Source: Halomonas sp. GT
Lineage (GTDB): Bacteria; Pseudomonadota; Gammaproteobacteria; Pseudomonadales; Halomonadaceae
Length of the DNA stretch: 64,000 bases
Direction: 5' to 3'
NCBI RefSeq assembly: GCF_002082565.1
Contig: NZ_CP020562.1
Location: forward strand, 2,480,001 to 2,544,000
In this document: piece by piece, positions 30,193 to 39,558 of the stretch
Position numbering within the stretch: position 1 is the stretch's first letter
Layout of the letters: every line of letters starts with the position of its first letter
Notes under the pieces: generated by a model
What the model saw: the letters and a program-made list of their open reading frames with translations, nothing else
Database searches by the model: none
What the model was told of the DNA's origin: nothing
Translations under genes and position numbers: made by a program

Positions 30193-32139
30193 CTATTGTC
30201 CACGTAAGAACAGGCGGTCGAGTGCTTTCATGCTCATTTGCGTCCAGGTTGGACGGCCATGATTGCACTGGTCGCTTCGCTCAGTGCGTTCCATATCTCG
30301 CAGCAAGGCGTTCATTTCATCAATGGTTAAGCGCCGATTTGCGCGAACGCTTCCATGGCATGCCATGGTCGACAGTAGCTCATGAATGCGTGCTTCAACC
30401 TGATGGGTTCGTCCAAACCGCGATAACTCTTCGAGCATTTGACGTATTAAGGCTTCGGGGTCTGCCTGAGCCAATAGGGCTGGTAATTGCCGAACTAGCA
30501 AGGTTTCTGGACCCGCTACATCTAGCTCAACGCCTAACTGGACAATGGCGTCGCGCTCGCTTTCCGCCGTTGCCACTTCGGCGCGACTGGCGGCCAGGGA
30601 AACAGGCACCAGCAGCGGCTGTGTATCAATTCCATTGGCTGCGGCCAATTGGTTTTTCATGCGCTCATAAACAATTCGCTCGTGAGCAGCATGCATGTCT
30701 ACGAGCACCAACCCTTGAGCGTTTTGCGACAAAATATAAACACCGTGCAACTGCCCTAGCGCAAAGCCCAACGGCGGCGCCGTGGTTGCATCATGCGCAG
30801 GCATCGCCAGCGGAGCCTCGCGCACTTCCGTCGCTTTTGATGTGTTAATGCTTGGCGCACTCGGCTGCGGCGTTAATAGCGACGCTTCATGATCCGGATG
30901 CAGCGCTTGATAGCCCTGCATGAAGCGGCGAACTCGCTCTGCCCCAGGGTGGCGGTCAGGAGGGTCTGATAGCGCCATGCCCTGCTGCTGCCAACGGGGA
31001 GCGGGCGCTTGAGCATCAGCATCACCGGCATTGCCCTTGGCAACTGCATCTACTACTTCCCCCCCACGCTCACCTTCATGCTCATGAGGTGTGCTCTGTT
31101 CTTCTTCAGCAGGCTTAGAAGAAGCTAGACAATGATGCAGGCTAGAGTAAAGGAAGTCGTGCACCATCCGACCATCGCGAAACCGCACTTCATGCTTAGT
31201 TGGATGCACGTTGACGTCGACGACGTCTGGATCAAGCTCCAGGTAAAGCACAAACACTGGATGACGACCGTTATACAACACGTCGCGATAAGCCTGACGA
31301 ACGGCATGGGCTACCAAACGGTCACGCACCACACGTCCGTTGACAAAGAAATACTGCTGATCTGCTTGGGAGCGAGAGTGCGTGGGCAAACCAACCCAGC
31401 CACTGATGCGCAACCCACCCGCTTCTCGCTCGATGTAGCGGGCATGCTCAATAAAGTTTTTACCCAACAGCGAAGCGATACGCCGCTCGCGAGCGGCTGG
31501 CGTCACACCCGGTGGCAATTGATGAACCACTTTCTGGTTATGACGCAGCACCCAGGCTACGTCATAACGCGATAGCGCCTGGCGACGAAAAGCTTCTTCA
31601 ACATGGGCAAATTCTGTTTTTTCGGTGCGTAAAAACTTGCGTCGCGCAGGCGTATTAAAAAACAGATCCCGCACTGCGACACTGGTACCACGGGGGTGCG
31701 GCGCAGGCGTCACTCGCGCCTCCATGCCACGCCCCTCAGCAACCACTCGCCACCCTTGACGCGGGTCCTCTTCAGCATTAGAGATCAGCTCCAATCGCGA
31801 GACAGAGCTGATCGAGGCCAGCGCCTCACCACGAAACCCCAGCGAGCTCACGCCTTCTAGATCTTCCAGGCTATTGATTTTACTGGTCGCATGACGAGCA
31901 AGCGCCAGGGGTAAATCCTGCTCACCAATACCGATGCCATCGTCGCGCACTTTAATAAGCCGAGCGCCGCCTTGCTCTATCTCTACTTCAATTCGCTGAC
32001 TGCCAGCATCAATAGCGTTTTCAATTAGCTCTTTCGTCACTGACGAAGGGCGTTCGACAACTTCACCCGCAGCAATTTGGTTTGCCAAACGAGGATCAAG
32101 CACATGAATGCGCGTAAGCGAAGAGATCAATTCAGACAA
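30193..32139 (-). CDS. mutL: DNA mismatch repair protein MutL, with endonuclease motif
   Basis: Mismatch repair mediator that links MutS to downstream steps. The 648 residues have the GHKL ATPase ([20 protein letters not shown] near 20-39, DDGIGI near 66, [10 protein letters not shown] near 98-107), a variable acidic/Pro-rich linker (about 340-455), and a C-terminal dimerisation domain. That domain contains [12 protein letters not shown] from Asp481, close to the DQHA-x2-E-x4-E metal-dependent nuclease motif, plus ACHGSVRA and CNHGRPT. E. coli MutL lacks these; Pseudomonas MutL has them. The start appears to be TTG at 32139 with GAGGTG upstream. It follows amiB by 22 bases. Confidence 0.96.
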   Translation of the reverse strand: MSELISSLTRIHVLDPRLANQIAAGEVVERPSSVTKELIENAIDAGSQRIEVEIEQGGARLIKVRDDGIGIGEQDLPLALARHATSKINSLEDLEGVSSLGFRGEALASISSVSRLELISNAEEDPRQGWRVVAEGRGMEARVTPAPHPRGTSVAVRDLFFNTPARRKFLRTEKTEFAHVEEAFRRQALSRYDVAWVLRHNQKVVHQLPPGVTPAARERRIASLLGKNFIEHARYIEREAGGLRISGWVGLPTHSRSQADQQYFFVNGRVVRDRLVAHAVRQAYRDVLYNGRHPVFVLYLELDPDVVDVNVHPTKHEVRFRDGRMVHDFLYSSLHHCLASSKPAEEEQSTPHEHEGERGGEVVDAVAKGNAGDADAQAPAPRWQQQGMALSDPPDRHPGAERVRRFMQGYQALHPDHEASLLTPQPSAPSINTSKATEVREAPLAMPAHDATTAPPLGFALGQLHGVYILSQNAQGLVLVDMHAAHERIVYERMKNQLAAANGIDTQPLLVPVSLAASRAEVATAESERDAIVQLGVELDVAGPETLLVRQLPALLAQADPEALIRQMLEELSRFGRTHQVEARIHELLSTMACHGSVRANRRLTIDEMNALLRDMERTERSDQCNHGRPTWTQMSMKALDRLFLRGQ

Positions 32140-32161
32140 CCGTCACCTCGGAAACTTATGA

Positions 32162-33673
32162 TCATGAACGTGGAATGCGGAGCACTTGGCCAACACGAAT
32201 AACGTCGCCGTTGATATCGTTGGCCTGTTTAAGTTGATTCACTGGCACACCATGGCGCACGGCAATAGCTGACAGTGTATCTCCCGATTGGATACGGTAT
32301 TCGTTACCGCTCGGCCGACGCTGATTGTCACGCTGCCACGCCAATAGGCTCGCTGGCGGCGGGTTGCGCTCGAAATGATCACGCAAACCATTGAAAATAG
32401 CTGTTGATAACCCACTCTGATGAACCGGATCACGCAGGCGACGCTCTTCATCAGGGTTAGAAATAAAGCCTACCTCGATAAGTAGCGACGGAATATCGGG
32501 CGATTTCAACACCATAAAACCCGCTTGTTCAACACGAGATTTATGGAGGCGGTTGATACGACCTAATTGGTCGAGCACTTGACCACCAATCGACAACGAA
32601 TCGTTTAACGTTGCCGTCATAGTGAGGTCTAGCAACACACCTCGCAGCACTTGATCTTTGTCGCGCAAAGAAAGGTTGCCGTCAACACCACCAATCAAGT
32701 CGGAGCGGTTTTCGCTATCAGCCAGCCATTGGGCAGTTTCGGACGTTGCGCCTCGCTGGGAAAGTGCATAAACAGAGCTCCCCTGGGGCCGCGGACTCGT
32801 AAACGCATCGGCATGTATTGATACAAAAAAGTCGGCTTTTTGTTCTCGAGCTAGCTGAGTTCGCTGACGCAGACCTAGATAGTAATCACCATCTCGAATG
32901 AGCACTGCTTTAAAACCATGAGTGCCATTCACTTCTGCCGCAAGACGTCGAGAAATTTCCAATACAACGTCTTTTTCACGAGTTCCAGCAGGACCAATGG
33001 CACCAGGGTCTTCACCACCATGCCCTGCATCAATAGCGATAATAACATCTCGCTGCGGATGCGGCTGTGCGGGCTGAACCTCGACAGGTGGTTGCTGCTG
33101 GGGTGATGGTGCTTCGTAGGTCACCTGCTCTTGAGACTGCTCTTGAGATTGAGACTGGGCTTGAGCCTGGGCCTGAGTATTTGCTCGTTGGGCAAGGATT
33201 TCTTGATCGCGAATCATCGCCTCAATGGGATCAATTGGATTTTCAACCGCACTCTCGCCAGGATACTCAAGATCGACAACCAAACGATGGCCATACTGAT
33301 CGTTAGGTGGCAGCGTAAAATGACGTGGGGATATTTCACGATTCAGCTCCAGAACAACGCGAAGTCCGCCGCCGTCCCGAACACCCGTTCGTACTTCGTC
33401 GATGGCGCTTCCATCAAGTGGCAGCGTAGATACATCGGTATCTAAGTAACTTTCATCCAGATCAATGACTAACCGTGATGGATTCTCAAGGGAAAATACA
33501 TTAGCGTTCGCCGCTGCCGTCAAATCAAACACCAAACGCGCATGATCAGGAGCCGCCCACAGCCGCATGCTCTCTACTGTTGCCGCTTGCAGCGATGACA
33601 CGCCTGCCACCATAAGAACACAGCCAAACGACACATTGCGTGCCAGATAGTTTAATGCGCTGTTTATAGCCAT
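32162..33673 (-). CDS. amiB: N-acetylmuramoyl-L-alanine amidase AmiB type
   Basis: Periplasmic zinc amidase that cuts the stem peptide from MurNAc to split daughter cells. The 503 residues comprise a signal peptide (about 1-30), an AMIN targeting domain (about 31-135), a Gln/Ala/Ser/Pro-rich linker (about 160-205), an Amidase_3 domain with IAIDAGHGGEDPGAIG near 213-228 and LLIEVGFISNPDEE near 394-407, and one LysM domain (about 455-501, YRIQSGDTLSAIA). Overlaps the tsaE stop by 10 bases. The LysM tail is typical of this position in mutL-linked amidases. Confidence 0.96.
   Translation of the reverse strand: MAINSALNYLARNVSFGCVLMVAGVSSLQAATVESMRLWAAPDHARLVFDLTAAANANVFSLENPSRLVIDLDESYLDTDVSTLPLDGSAIDEVRTGVRDGGGLRVVLELNREISPRHFTLPPNDQYGHRLVVDLEYPGESAVENPIDPIEAMIRDQEILAQRANTQAQAQAQSQSQEQSQEQVTYEAPSPQQQPPVEVQPAQPHPQRDVIIAIDAGHGGEDPGAIGPAGTREKDVVLEISRRLAAEVNGTHGFKAVLIRDGDYYLGLRQRTQLAREQKADFFVSIHADAFTSPRPQGSSVYALSQRGATSETAQWLADSENRSDLIGGVDGNLSLRDKDQVLRGVLLDLTMTATLNDSLSIGGQVLDQLGRINRLHKSRVEQAGFMVLKSPDIPSLLIEVGFISNPDEERRLRDPVHQSGLSTAIFNGLRDHFERNPPPASLLAWQRDNQRRPSGNEYRIQSGDTLSAIAVRHGVPVNQLKQANDINGDVIRVGQVLRIPRS
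33125..33180 (-). repeat. Short tandem repeats in the amiB linker
   Basis: A 12-base unit CTGCTCTTGAGA (plus-strand reading) occurs twice in tandem at 33125-33148, followed to 33180 by imperfect six-base periods. They encode alternating Gln with Ala, Ser or Glu between the AMIN and amidase domains. Confidence 0.85.
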
Positions 33674-34161
33674 TGAATTACACCACTTTCAAGCTTTTCA
33701 CTGCCATGCTTGCTAACCATCTCGCTGATCACCCGTTCACCCAAGTCAGTTTCTGCGGTTAGCGTAATTAAGCGACCAGGATCAGCCACCTCCAGCGCCA
33801 CTCGCAAATCAGGCGCGGGAAGCCAACCCTCACCTCGGCTCGGCCACTCAATCAAACAGAGCGCGTCATCGGCAAGCACATCTCGCCCACCAATGAACTC
33901 AAGCTCTTCTGGGTCTGCTAAACGATACAGATCTAAATGATAAATGCGTTGCGCACCCAGCTCATAGGGTTCTACCAGGGTATAAGTAGGACTTTTAACC
34001 GCCCCCTGATAGCCATAAGCTCGCAATATACCACGCGTCAATGTTGTTTTTCCTGCGCCTAAGTCGCCCTCTAAATAAACACGCCCGTGACCTTGCAGCG
34101 CCTGCCCCAACGCCTCACCAAAGGCAACGTGAGACACTTCATTATTCAATTGCACTTGCAT
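33664..34161 (-). CDS. tsaE: tRNA threonylcarbamoyladenosine biosynthesis ATPase TsaE
   Basis: ATPase that works with TsaB and TsaD to make t6A37 in ANN-decoding tRNAs. Read from ATG 34161 it has 165 residues; a GTG at 34176, overlapping the nnr stop as GTGA, would add five. I prefer the ATG because GAAGG lies 8 bases upstream and the length fits the family, but the coupled GTG is possible. The P-loop GDLGAGKTTLTRG is near 33-45, followed by KSPTYTLVEPY and LYRLADPEELEF. TsaB and TsaD are not in the window. Confidence 0.96.
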   Translation of the reverse strand: MQVQLNNEVSHVAFGEALGQALQGHGRVYLEGDLGAGKTTLTRGILRAYGYQGAVKSPTYTLVEPYELGAQRIYHLDLYRLADPEELEFIGGRDVLADDALCLIEWPSRGEGWLPAPDLRVALEVADPGRLITLTAETDLGERVISEMVSKHGSEKLESGVIQWL

Positions 34162-34172
34162 GTAGGCCGCCT

Positions 34173-35666
34173 TCACGGGTTAATTAAGACTCGTGCATAG
34201 GATGCCAGATCACTTGCCAGCAAGCCACGCTCACCCGTTGCTTTAGCCGCTTCATCTCCAGCCTGAGCATGCACCATGACGCCAAGCCATGCTCCGCGCT
34301 CCATATTATCGCTCTGGGCAACCAGTGTTCCTAGCATACCGCTCAGCACATCTCCCATGCCGCCACTGGCCATACCAGGATTGCCATACGGGCATATTAC
34401 TAACCCGCTAGGGCCAGCCACTAAGCTACCCGCCCCCTTTAAAATCACGACGCCGCCTCGCGCTCGCTGCAAGGCTCGGGCAGCCGCCGGGCGGTCTGCT
34501 TGAATATCTGCGACAGAACAGCCTAGCAACCGAGCCGCCTCCCCCGGGTGCGGTGTTAATACCCAATTATCACGACGCTCCTCAGGCCAGCGACTAGCCA
34601 ATAGGTTGAGTGCGTCCGCATCAACAATTAATGGCACGTCTAATTGCAAGGCACTCTGCAGTATCGCTTGCCCCCAGGCTTCTTGCCCCAGCCCCGGCCC
34701 AACAACGATCACATCTGCCTGGGAAGGCAGTTGGCTTGCATCGGCGCCACCGCGAATACCATGGGCCATTACTTCAGGACAGCGCATCAAGCTGGCGGTC
34801 ACATGCTCAGGCGCCGTTGCCAAGCTGACCCTGCCTGCACCTAAACGTGCGGCCGCTTGTGAGGCGAGCAACGCCGCACCACCAAACCCTGGCGCGCCTC
34901 CCATTACCACGACATGCCCCAGATCACCTTTATGGCTGATACGGGAGCGAGGCGTGAACACCTCGCCCAAAAGCTCATCGTCCAAACGCCATGCACTGGG
35001 CGGTATATCAAAAAATGCTTGCGCCTTGACACCTAACGGACGGAAGTCAATTTCCCCGGTATAAGCAGGGGCGTCGCCAGTATGCAGGCCAATTTTGTCG
35101 CCTATAAAGGTTACCGTGCAGGCTGCATTGACGGCCATCCCCATAACGGCACCTGTGTCTGCCGAGATTCCAGAGGGAATATCCAACGCCAATACCGGCT
35201 GATGCGACGCATTGATCACCTCAATCACTTGCCTTATTTGTCCGGCAACATCACCTGCTAGCCCGGTGCCGAGCAGTGCATCAACAATCACTTCGCCAAC
35301 CAACGTGGTGTTTGACTGCCATTGGTCCAAACCAACGCCCGCCGCCGATGCCAGTTCGGCTGCGCGGGCAACATCCCCCGTCAGCGCCTCGAAAGGCCTA
35401 AGTGAGATGCGCTGCACTTTAAGCCCAGACTGCATAGCCAACGCTGCAAGGACATGGCCATCACCACCGTTATTACCGCTACCACAAAGCACTGTCACGC
35501 TTCGTGCATGCGGCCAACGGGAGCGGAAACTGTGCCATGCGCTGGAGGCTGCTCGCTGCATTAAGGCAAAACTTTCAATGCCGCCGGCAATCGTACGCCG
35601 ATCAAGTTCACGTACTTGAGCCGCTGTATAAAGGGGGCGTAGCGAGGAAGTACTTAACGTGGGCAC
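34173..35666 (-). CDS. nnr: Bifunctional NAD(P)H-hydrate epimerase/dehydratase
   Basis: Repairs damaged NADHX and NADPHX. The 497 residues contain an N-terminal YjeF_N epimerase domain (about 10-220) with CGSGNNGGDGHVLA near 61-74 and a C-terminal ADP-dependent dehydratase domain of the ribokinase fold (about 235-490) with LTPHPGEAARLLG near 369-381 and NPGMASGGMGDVLSGM near 425-440. Start is GTG at 35666 with AAGGAGA 5 bases upstream. It opens the long minus-strand operon and is divergent from queG, as in E. coli. Confidence 0.97.
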   Translation of the reverse strand: MPTLSTSSLRPLYTAAQVRELDRRTIAGGIESFALMQRAASSAWHSFRSRWPHARSVTVLCGSGNNGGDGHVLAALAMQSGLKVQRISLRPFEALTGDVARAAELASAAGVGLDQWQSNTTLVGEVIVDALLGTGLAGDVAGQIRQVIEVINASHQPVLALDIPSGISADTGAVMGMAVNAACTVTFIGDKIGLHTGDAPAYTGEIDFRPLGVKAQAFFDIPPSAWRLDDELLGEVFTPRSRISHKGDLGHVVVMGGAPGFGGAALLASQAAARLGAGRVSLATAPEHVTASLMRCPEVMAHGIRGGADASQLPSQADVIVVGPGLGQEAWGQAILQSALQLDVPLIVDADALNLLASRWPEERRDNWVLTPHPGEAARLLGCSVADIQADRPAAARALQRARGGVVILKGAGSLVAGPSGLVICPYGNPGMASGGMGDVLSGMLGTLVAQSDNMERGAWLGVMVHAQAGDEAAKATGERGLLASDLASYARVLINP

Positions 35667-35761
35667 GATCTCTCCTTAATCTGGTGACGGTTAGCCGCTA
35701 GTATGTTGATAACTACTTATGCGTTAGCATAGCGCGCTTAACGCGCTACCGTTGATTTACC

Positions 35762-36874
35762 ATGCAAAACTCCACCACCTTTTCACTATCTGATGATGAC
35801 TTAACGCGTCTTACGGACCTAATCAAAATATGGGGCCGAGAGTTAGGTTTTCAGCAAGTAGGTATTACAGACACTCAGCTAGCAGCTCATGAAAAGCACC
35901 TAGATGCCTGGCTTGAAAAAGGCCACCACGGTGACATGAGCTTTATGGCGAAACATGGTACCAAGCGCACCCGCCCGGAGGAGCTTGAACCCGGCACCCA
36001 GCGAGTTATCAGCGTGCGCATGGACTATTTACCCGCTGAAGTAGAAAGTACAAAAGTGCTTGGCCAACCTAGCCGTGCCTATGTCTCACGCTATGCACTG
36101 GGCCGCGACTATCATAAATTAATGCGCAAACGCTTGGCGCAGCTAGCTAAAAAAATTGAGCAGGAAGTCGGCGCATTTGGTTATCGCGCATTTGTAGACT
36201 CAGCGCCCGTTATGGAGCGCGCCTTAGCGCAAAAAGCTGGCCTTGGTTGGTTTGGTAAAAATGCCATGCTACTCAATCCCAAGGCGGGCTCGCTTTTTTT
36301 CCTCGGCGAGCTGTATACCGACTTGCCGCTTCCTATCGATGCACCCTTTACTCAGGAACACTGTGGCAGCTGTAGCGCCTGTCGCACCGCCTGCCCAACC
36401 GGTGCCATTGTAGATGACAAGGTCGTCGACTCGCGCAAATGCATCTCTTATCTCACTATTGAACTGCATGGCGCGATACCCACGGAGTTTCGCCGCGCCA
36501 TGGGCAACCGTATTTACGGTTGCGACGACTGCCAGTTGGTGTGTCCTTTCACTCGCTTCACCCGCGTTACCCAGGAAGATGACTTTGCGCCGCGCCATGA
36601 CCTTGACCGCGCAGACCTCCTTAGCCTGTTTGCCTGGGGCGAAGACGAATTTTTGGATAAAACAGCAGGCAGCCCCATTCGGCGTATTGGGTACGAGCGC
36701 TGGCTGCGCAATCTCGCCATTGGCCTGGGCAATGCCCCCTGGAGTCGCGCGGTAGAGGCAGCCTTGTGGGCAAGAAGAGCCTACCCAAGCAGTTTAGTGC
36801 GTGAGCACGTTGCTTGGGCGCTCGAGGAGCAGCGCCTCAAGCGCGGTGCGAGAATTGCCACTGAAGACGCTTAG
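35762..36874 (+). CDS. queG: Epoxyqueuosine reductase
   Basis: Cobalamin-dependent iron-sulfur enzyme that makes queuosine from epoxyqueuosine in tRNA. The 370 residues include the DUF1730 N-terminal domain (about 60-150), and two 4Fe-4S motifs: CGSCSACRTACPTGA near 201-215 and CDDCQLVCPF near 257-266. The family-specific AQKAGLGWFGKN segment near 157-168 is intact. It needs B12, which may relate to the cobO gene elsewhere in the window. A 7-pair inverted repeat (TAGCGCG/CGCGCTA, 35730-35748) lies just before the start. Confidence 0.97.
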   Translation: MQNSTTFSLSDDDLTRLTDLIKIWGRELGFQQVGITDTQLAAHEKHLDAWLEKGHHGDMSFMAKHGTKRTRPEELEPGTQRVISVRMDYLPAEVESTKVLGQPSRAYVSRYALGRDYHKLMRKRLAQLAKKIEQEVGAFGYRAFVDSAPVMERALAQKAGLGWFGKNAMLLNPKAGSLFFLGELYTDLPLPIDAPFTQEHCGSCSACRTACPTGAIVDDKVVDSRKCISYLTIELHGAIPTEFRRAMGNRIYGCDDCQLVCPFTRFTRVTQEDDFAPRHDLDRADLLSLFAWGEDEFLDKTAGSPIRRIGYERWLRNLAIGLGNAPWSRAVEAALWARRAYPSSLVREHVAWALEEQRLKRGARIATEDA

Positions 36875-36892
36875 CCGATTTTCTAAACTATC

Positions 36893-37486
36893 TTACTCCT
36901 CTTCGTCTGTTACCGTTTCGAGGCGTAAAAACGTACTGCGATAGTGAGCTAACTCGGCAATCGACTCCTTGATGTCATCCATCGCCAAATGGACATTCTG
37001 CTTTTTAAATCCTACTAAGGCACCTGGATTCCAGCGCTTGGCCAACTCCTTAACGGTCGATACGTCCAAATTCCGGTAATGGAAAAACGCCCAAAGATCC
37101 GGCATTTCACGTTCAAGAAAGCGCCGATCCTGGTGAATGCTATTACCACACATAGGCGATGAGCCAGAGACCACATAGTGGCGCAGAAAATCGAGCGTTT
37201 GCTGCTCGGCCTCAGCAGTAGTCACCGTGCTCGCTTTGACGCGCGCCACCAGTCCACTTTCCCCGTGGGTCTTCTGATTCCAGTCATCCATTTGTGCCAG
37301 TTGGCTGTCAGGCTGCTTCACCGCAATCACCGGCCCTTCTGCTACGACGTTTAAATCGGCATCGGTAATTAGTGTGGCCACTTCAATGATGCGCTCTTTA
37401 TTTGGATCCAGACCGGTCATTTCCAAGTCTATCCACACTAGCAAATCATCTCGCGGGGTAGCGTTGTAAGCAGTTTGCTCGCTCAT
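36893..37486 (-). CDS. orn: Oligoribonuclease
   Basis: DEDDh 3'-5' exoribonuclease that degrades di-nucleotides, including the pGpG made from cyclic di-GMP. Read from the second ATG (37486) it has 197 residues; AAGGA is 9 bases away. The first ATG (37495) has only 4 bases of spacing. Catalytic parts: [13 protein letters not shown] near residue 18-30, the [15 protein letters not shown] segment, [13 protein letters not shown], and [11 protein letters not shown] near the C-terminus. Convergent with queG and divergent from rsgA. Confidence 0.97.
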   Translation of the reverse strand: MSEQTAYNATPRDDLLVWIDLEMTGLDPNKERIIEVATLITDADLNVVAEGPVIAVKQPDSQLAQMDDWNQKTHGESGLVARVKASTVTTAEAEQQTLDFLRHYVVSGSSPMCGNSIHQDRRFLEREMPDLWAFFHYRNLDVSTVKELAKRWNPGALVGFKKQNVHLAMDDIKESIAELAHYRSTFLRLETVTDEEE

Positions 37487-37596
37487 TACATTCAATCCTT
37501 GACCAGTACCGCCACTTAATACGGCGATTAGAGTTAAAGTGTGGCTTATATTGCCTTAACCAGCACCCAATACAGGACAGTAGACTGCACAGGTGA

Positions 37597-37616
37597 GTAC
37601 AATGCCACTATTGTAC
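37597..37616. promoter_or_regulatory. Operator-like inverted repeat upstream of rsgA
   Basis: GTACAAT (37597-37603), six-base spacer GCCACT, ATTGTAC (37610-37616): a perfect 7-base inverted repeat 16 bases before the rsgA ATG, in the orn/rsgA divergent region. It could be a regulator site or an mRNA hairpin; the factor is unknown. Confidence 0.45.
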
Positions 37617-37632
37617 CGAGCATCAGGTGGTC

Positions 37633-38652
37633 ATGAGCAAACGTAAATTAAGTCGCCAGCAACAGTGGCGAGTCGATAAAGTCCAAGCGGAACGTGCACA
37701 ACGTGCTGAAAAGCGTGATGTGAAAGACGCTGAAAAACTTGCCGCTGGCGAATATGGTGCCGAACAACCGGGCCGAGTCATGGCTCACTTCGGGCGAACA
37801 TTAGAAGTGCGCGATGCCGATGGTACGCCCGTGCGTTGCCACCTTCGTGCCAACTTAGATGGCTTAGTCACCGGCGATCGAGTGATTTGGCGAGCAGGCC
37901 AGGATGGCTCTGGTGTCGTCGTGGCCCGTGAGGAGCGCGATAGCGTGCTAAAGCGCCCAGACCCGCGTGGCCAGCTTAAACCTGTGGCGGCCAACATTGA
38001 TCAATTACTGATCGTCTTTGCGGTAGAACCCGCCCCGCACCCTAACCTGATTGACCGATATTTAGTTGCTGCAGAAGCAACAGGTATTGCCCCCGTGCTG
38101 GTGCTCAACAAAACAGACTTGCTACCAGAAGATGGTGGCAAACTAGGAGAACTGCTTGAGCGCTACCACTCTCTGGGCTACACCGTGGTTCGCACCACCA
38201 CTGCTAATGAAGCTGGCTTAGATGATCTACGCCAGCAGCTTGAAGGGCGAACATCGGTGTTTGTCGGCCAGAGTGGCGTTGGCAAATCATCACTGATCGA
38301 TCTTCTGCTACCCGATGAAACCTTGCGCATTGGCGCGCTGTCAGAAGATTCGCGTAAAGGCACCCATACCACCACTACCGCTCGGCTTTATGCGATGAGT
38401 AGTGACGAAGTGACTGACGGCGAGCTTATTGACTCACCGGGTATTCGCGAGTTCGGCTTGATCCATCTTGATGAACAGGAAGTGACCGATGGATTTATTG
38501 AGTTTCATCCGTTCATTGGTCATTGCCGCTTCCGGGATTGCCGCCACCGCAACGAACCGGGCTGCGCTTTACTTGAAGCAGTCGAGGCAGGCAAGATTCA
38601 TCCAGAACGTTTTGCCAGCTATCGGCGCATTCTCGATAGCTTAAACGCATAA
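37633..38652 (+). CDS. rsgA: Small ribosomal subunit biogenesis GTPase RsgA
   Basis: Circularly permuted GTPase that checks late 30S assembly. The 339-residue form starts MSKRKLSRQQQWRV at ATG 37633; an upstream GTG at 37627 is less likely. Order of motifs is permuted as expected: OB fold (about 40-105), G4 LNKTDLL near 157-163, G1 GQSGVGKSSL near 213-222, G3 DSPGIREFGL near 272-281, then the zinc finger with HCRFRDCRH and EPGC near 298-313. Conserved next to orn in gammaproteobacteria. Confidence 0.97.
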   Translation: MSKRKLSRQQQWRVDKVQAERAQRAEKRDVKDAEKLAAGEYGAEQPGRVMAHFGRTLEVRDADGTPVRCHLRANLDGLVTGDRVIWRAGQDGSGVVVAREERDSVLKRPDPRGQLKPVAANIDQLLIVFAVEPAPHPNLIDRYLVAAEATGIAPVLVLNKTDLLPEDGGKLGELLERYHSLGYTVVRTTTANEAGLDDLRQQLEGRTSVFVGQSGVGKSSLIDLLLPDETLRIGALSEDSRKGTHTTTTARLYAMSSDEVTDGELIDSPGIREFGLIHLDEQEVTDGFIEFHPFIGHCRFRDCRHRNEPGCALLEAVEAGKIHPERFASYRRILDSLNA

Positions 38653-38705
38653 TTTTTATTAGCTTGATGCCTAATATGTCAATTGCTAAGGATAGGGAGC
38701 TGTCA

Positions 38706-39548
38706 ATGAGCACCGCTAGCCATTCATCGGAAACCAACCTGCTGCCGCTGATTGTTGAGCCCGAGGAGCTTCAAGAACACCTGGATAATCCACAGCTGCT
38801 GATTATCGATGTACCAGCGAATGGCGATAGCTATCGCCAAGGCCATGTACCAGGTGCCCTTTACCTTGATTTTCGCTACCTAATGCGTGGCGAAGGACCG
38901 GTACCCAATGATGTGCCTAGCACCGAATTTCTCTCACAACTGTTCAGCGCACTTGGCCTAACACGAGATACTCACGTCGTCGCTTACGACGATGAAGGTG
39001 GAGGCTGGGCAGCGCGACTGCTATGGACGCTGGAGCTAATCGGTCACACCCGTTACTCGTATTTGAATGGCGGCATCCATGCATGGAGAGGTTCCGGCTT
39101 GGCAGAAAGCACTGAACCCACTGCTCCAACACCAAGTGAGTACCGAGCTGAAATCCTAAATCCGCATGCCTTAATCACCTGCGATGAAATCAAACAAAAG
39201 TTAGAAGATAAGCAGTTCGCCGTTTGGGATGCTCGCTCTAAAGGCGAGTTTGATGGTGAAAGAGGCAATAACAAGCACCTTGGTCATATTCCAGGAGCGG
39301 TCAACATGGACTGGCTCAACGTCATGGATCGCAATCGCGCACTTCGCATCCGCGATTACGCTGAGCTAATGACCGAACTAGGCGCGCTCGGCCTAACGCC
39401 CGAAATGGAAATTGCTACTCACTGCCAAAGCCATCATCGCAGCAGCTTCACGTGGTTAGTCGGTAAAGCGCTGGGCTTTAATATACGTGGTTACGCGGGC
39501 TCTTGGGGCGAATGGGGCAACCGCGACGACACACCGATTGAGAAGTGA
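38706..39548 (+). CDS. rhdA: Thiosulfate sulfurtransferase (RhdA-type rhodanese)
   Basis: Two-domain rhodanese that moves sulfane sulfur. The 280-residue form starts at ATG 38706 with AGGGAG 7 bases upstream; the in-frame ATG codons from 38664 lack a ribosome site. The N-terminal inactive domain spans about 12-125 and the C-terminal active domain about 145-275, with the active-site loop [10 protein letters not shown] near 235-244 and [15 protein letters not shown] near 261-275. This loop is like the unusual CQTHHR loop of Azotobacter/Pseudomonas RhdA rather than the CRxGx[RT] of classical enzymes. It lies between rsgA (53 bases) and psd (10 bases). Confidence 0.93.
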   Translation: MSTASHSSETNLLPLIVEPEELQEHLDNPQLLIIDVPANGDSYRQGHVPGALYLDFRYLMRGEGPVPNDVPSTEFLSQLFSALGLTRDTHVVAYDDEGGGWAARLLWTLELIGHTRYSYLNGGIHAWRGSGLAESTEPTAPTPSEYRAEILNPHALITCDEIKQKLEDKQFAVWDARSKGEFDGERGNNKHLGHIPGAVNMDWLNVMDRNRALRIRDYAELMTELGALGLTPEMEIATHCQSHHRSSFTWLVGKALGFNIRGYAGSWGEWGNRDDTPIEK

Positions 39549-39558
39549 AGATACGACT

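Noticed and set aside
29997..30848. A 283-codon open frame on the plus strand across miaA and mutL
   Set aside because: It is antisense to two well-conserved genes, has no family features or ribosome site, and its composition (many Arg, Pro, His, Leu) is that of a shadow frame.
31132..31575. A 147-codon plus-strand frame inside mutL
   Set aside because: Antisense to the conserved ATPase region of mutL and without a ribosome site.
34606..35064. A 152-codon plus-strand frame inside nnr
   Set aside because: Antisense to a complete conserved gene; Pro/Ser/Thr-rich shadow composition.
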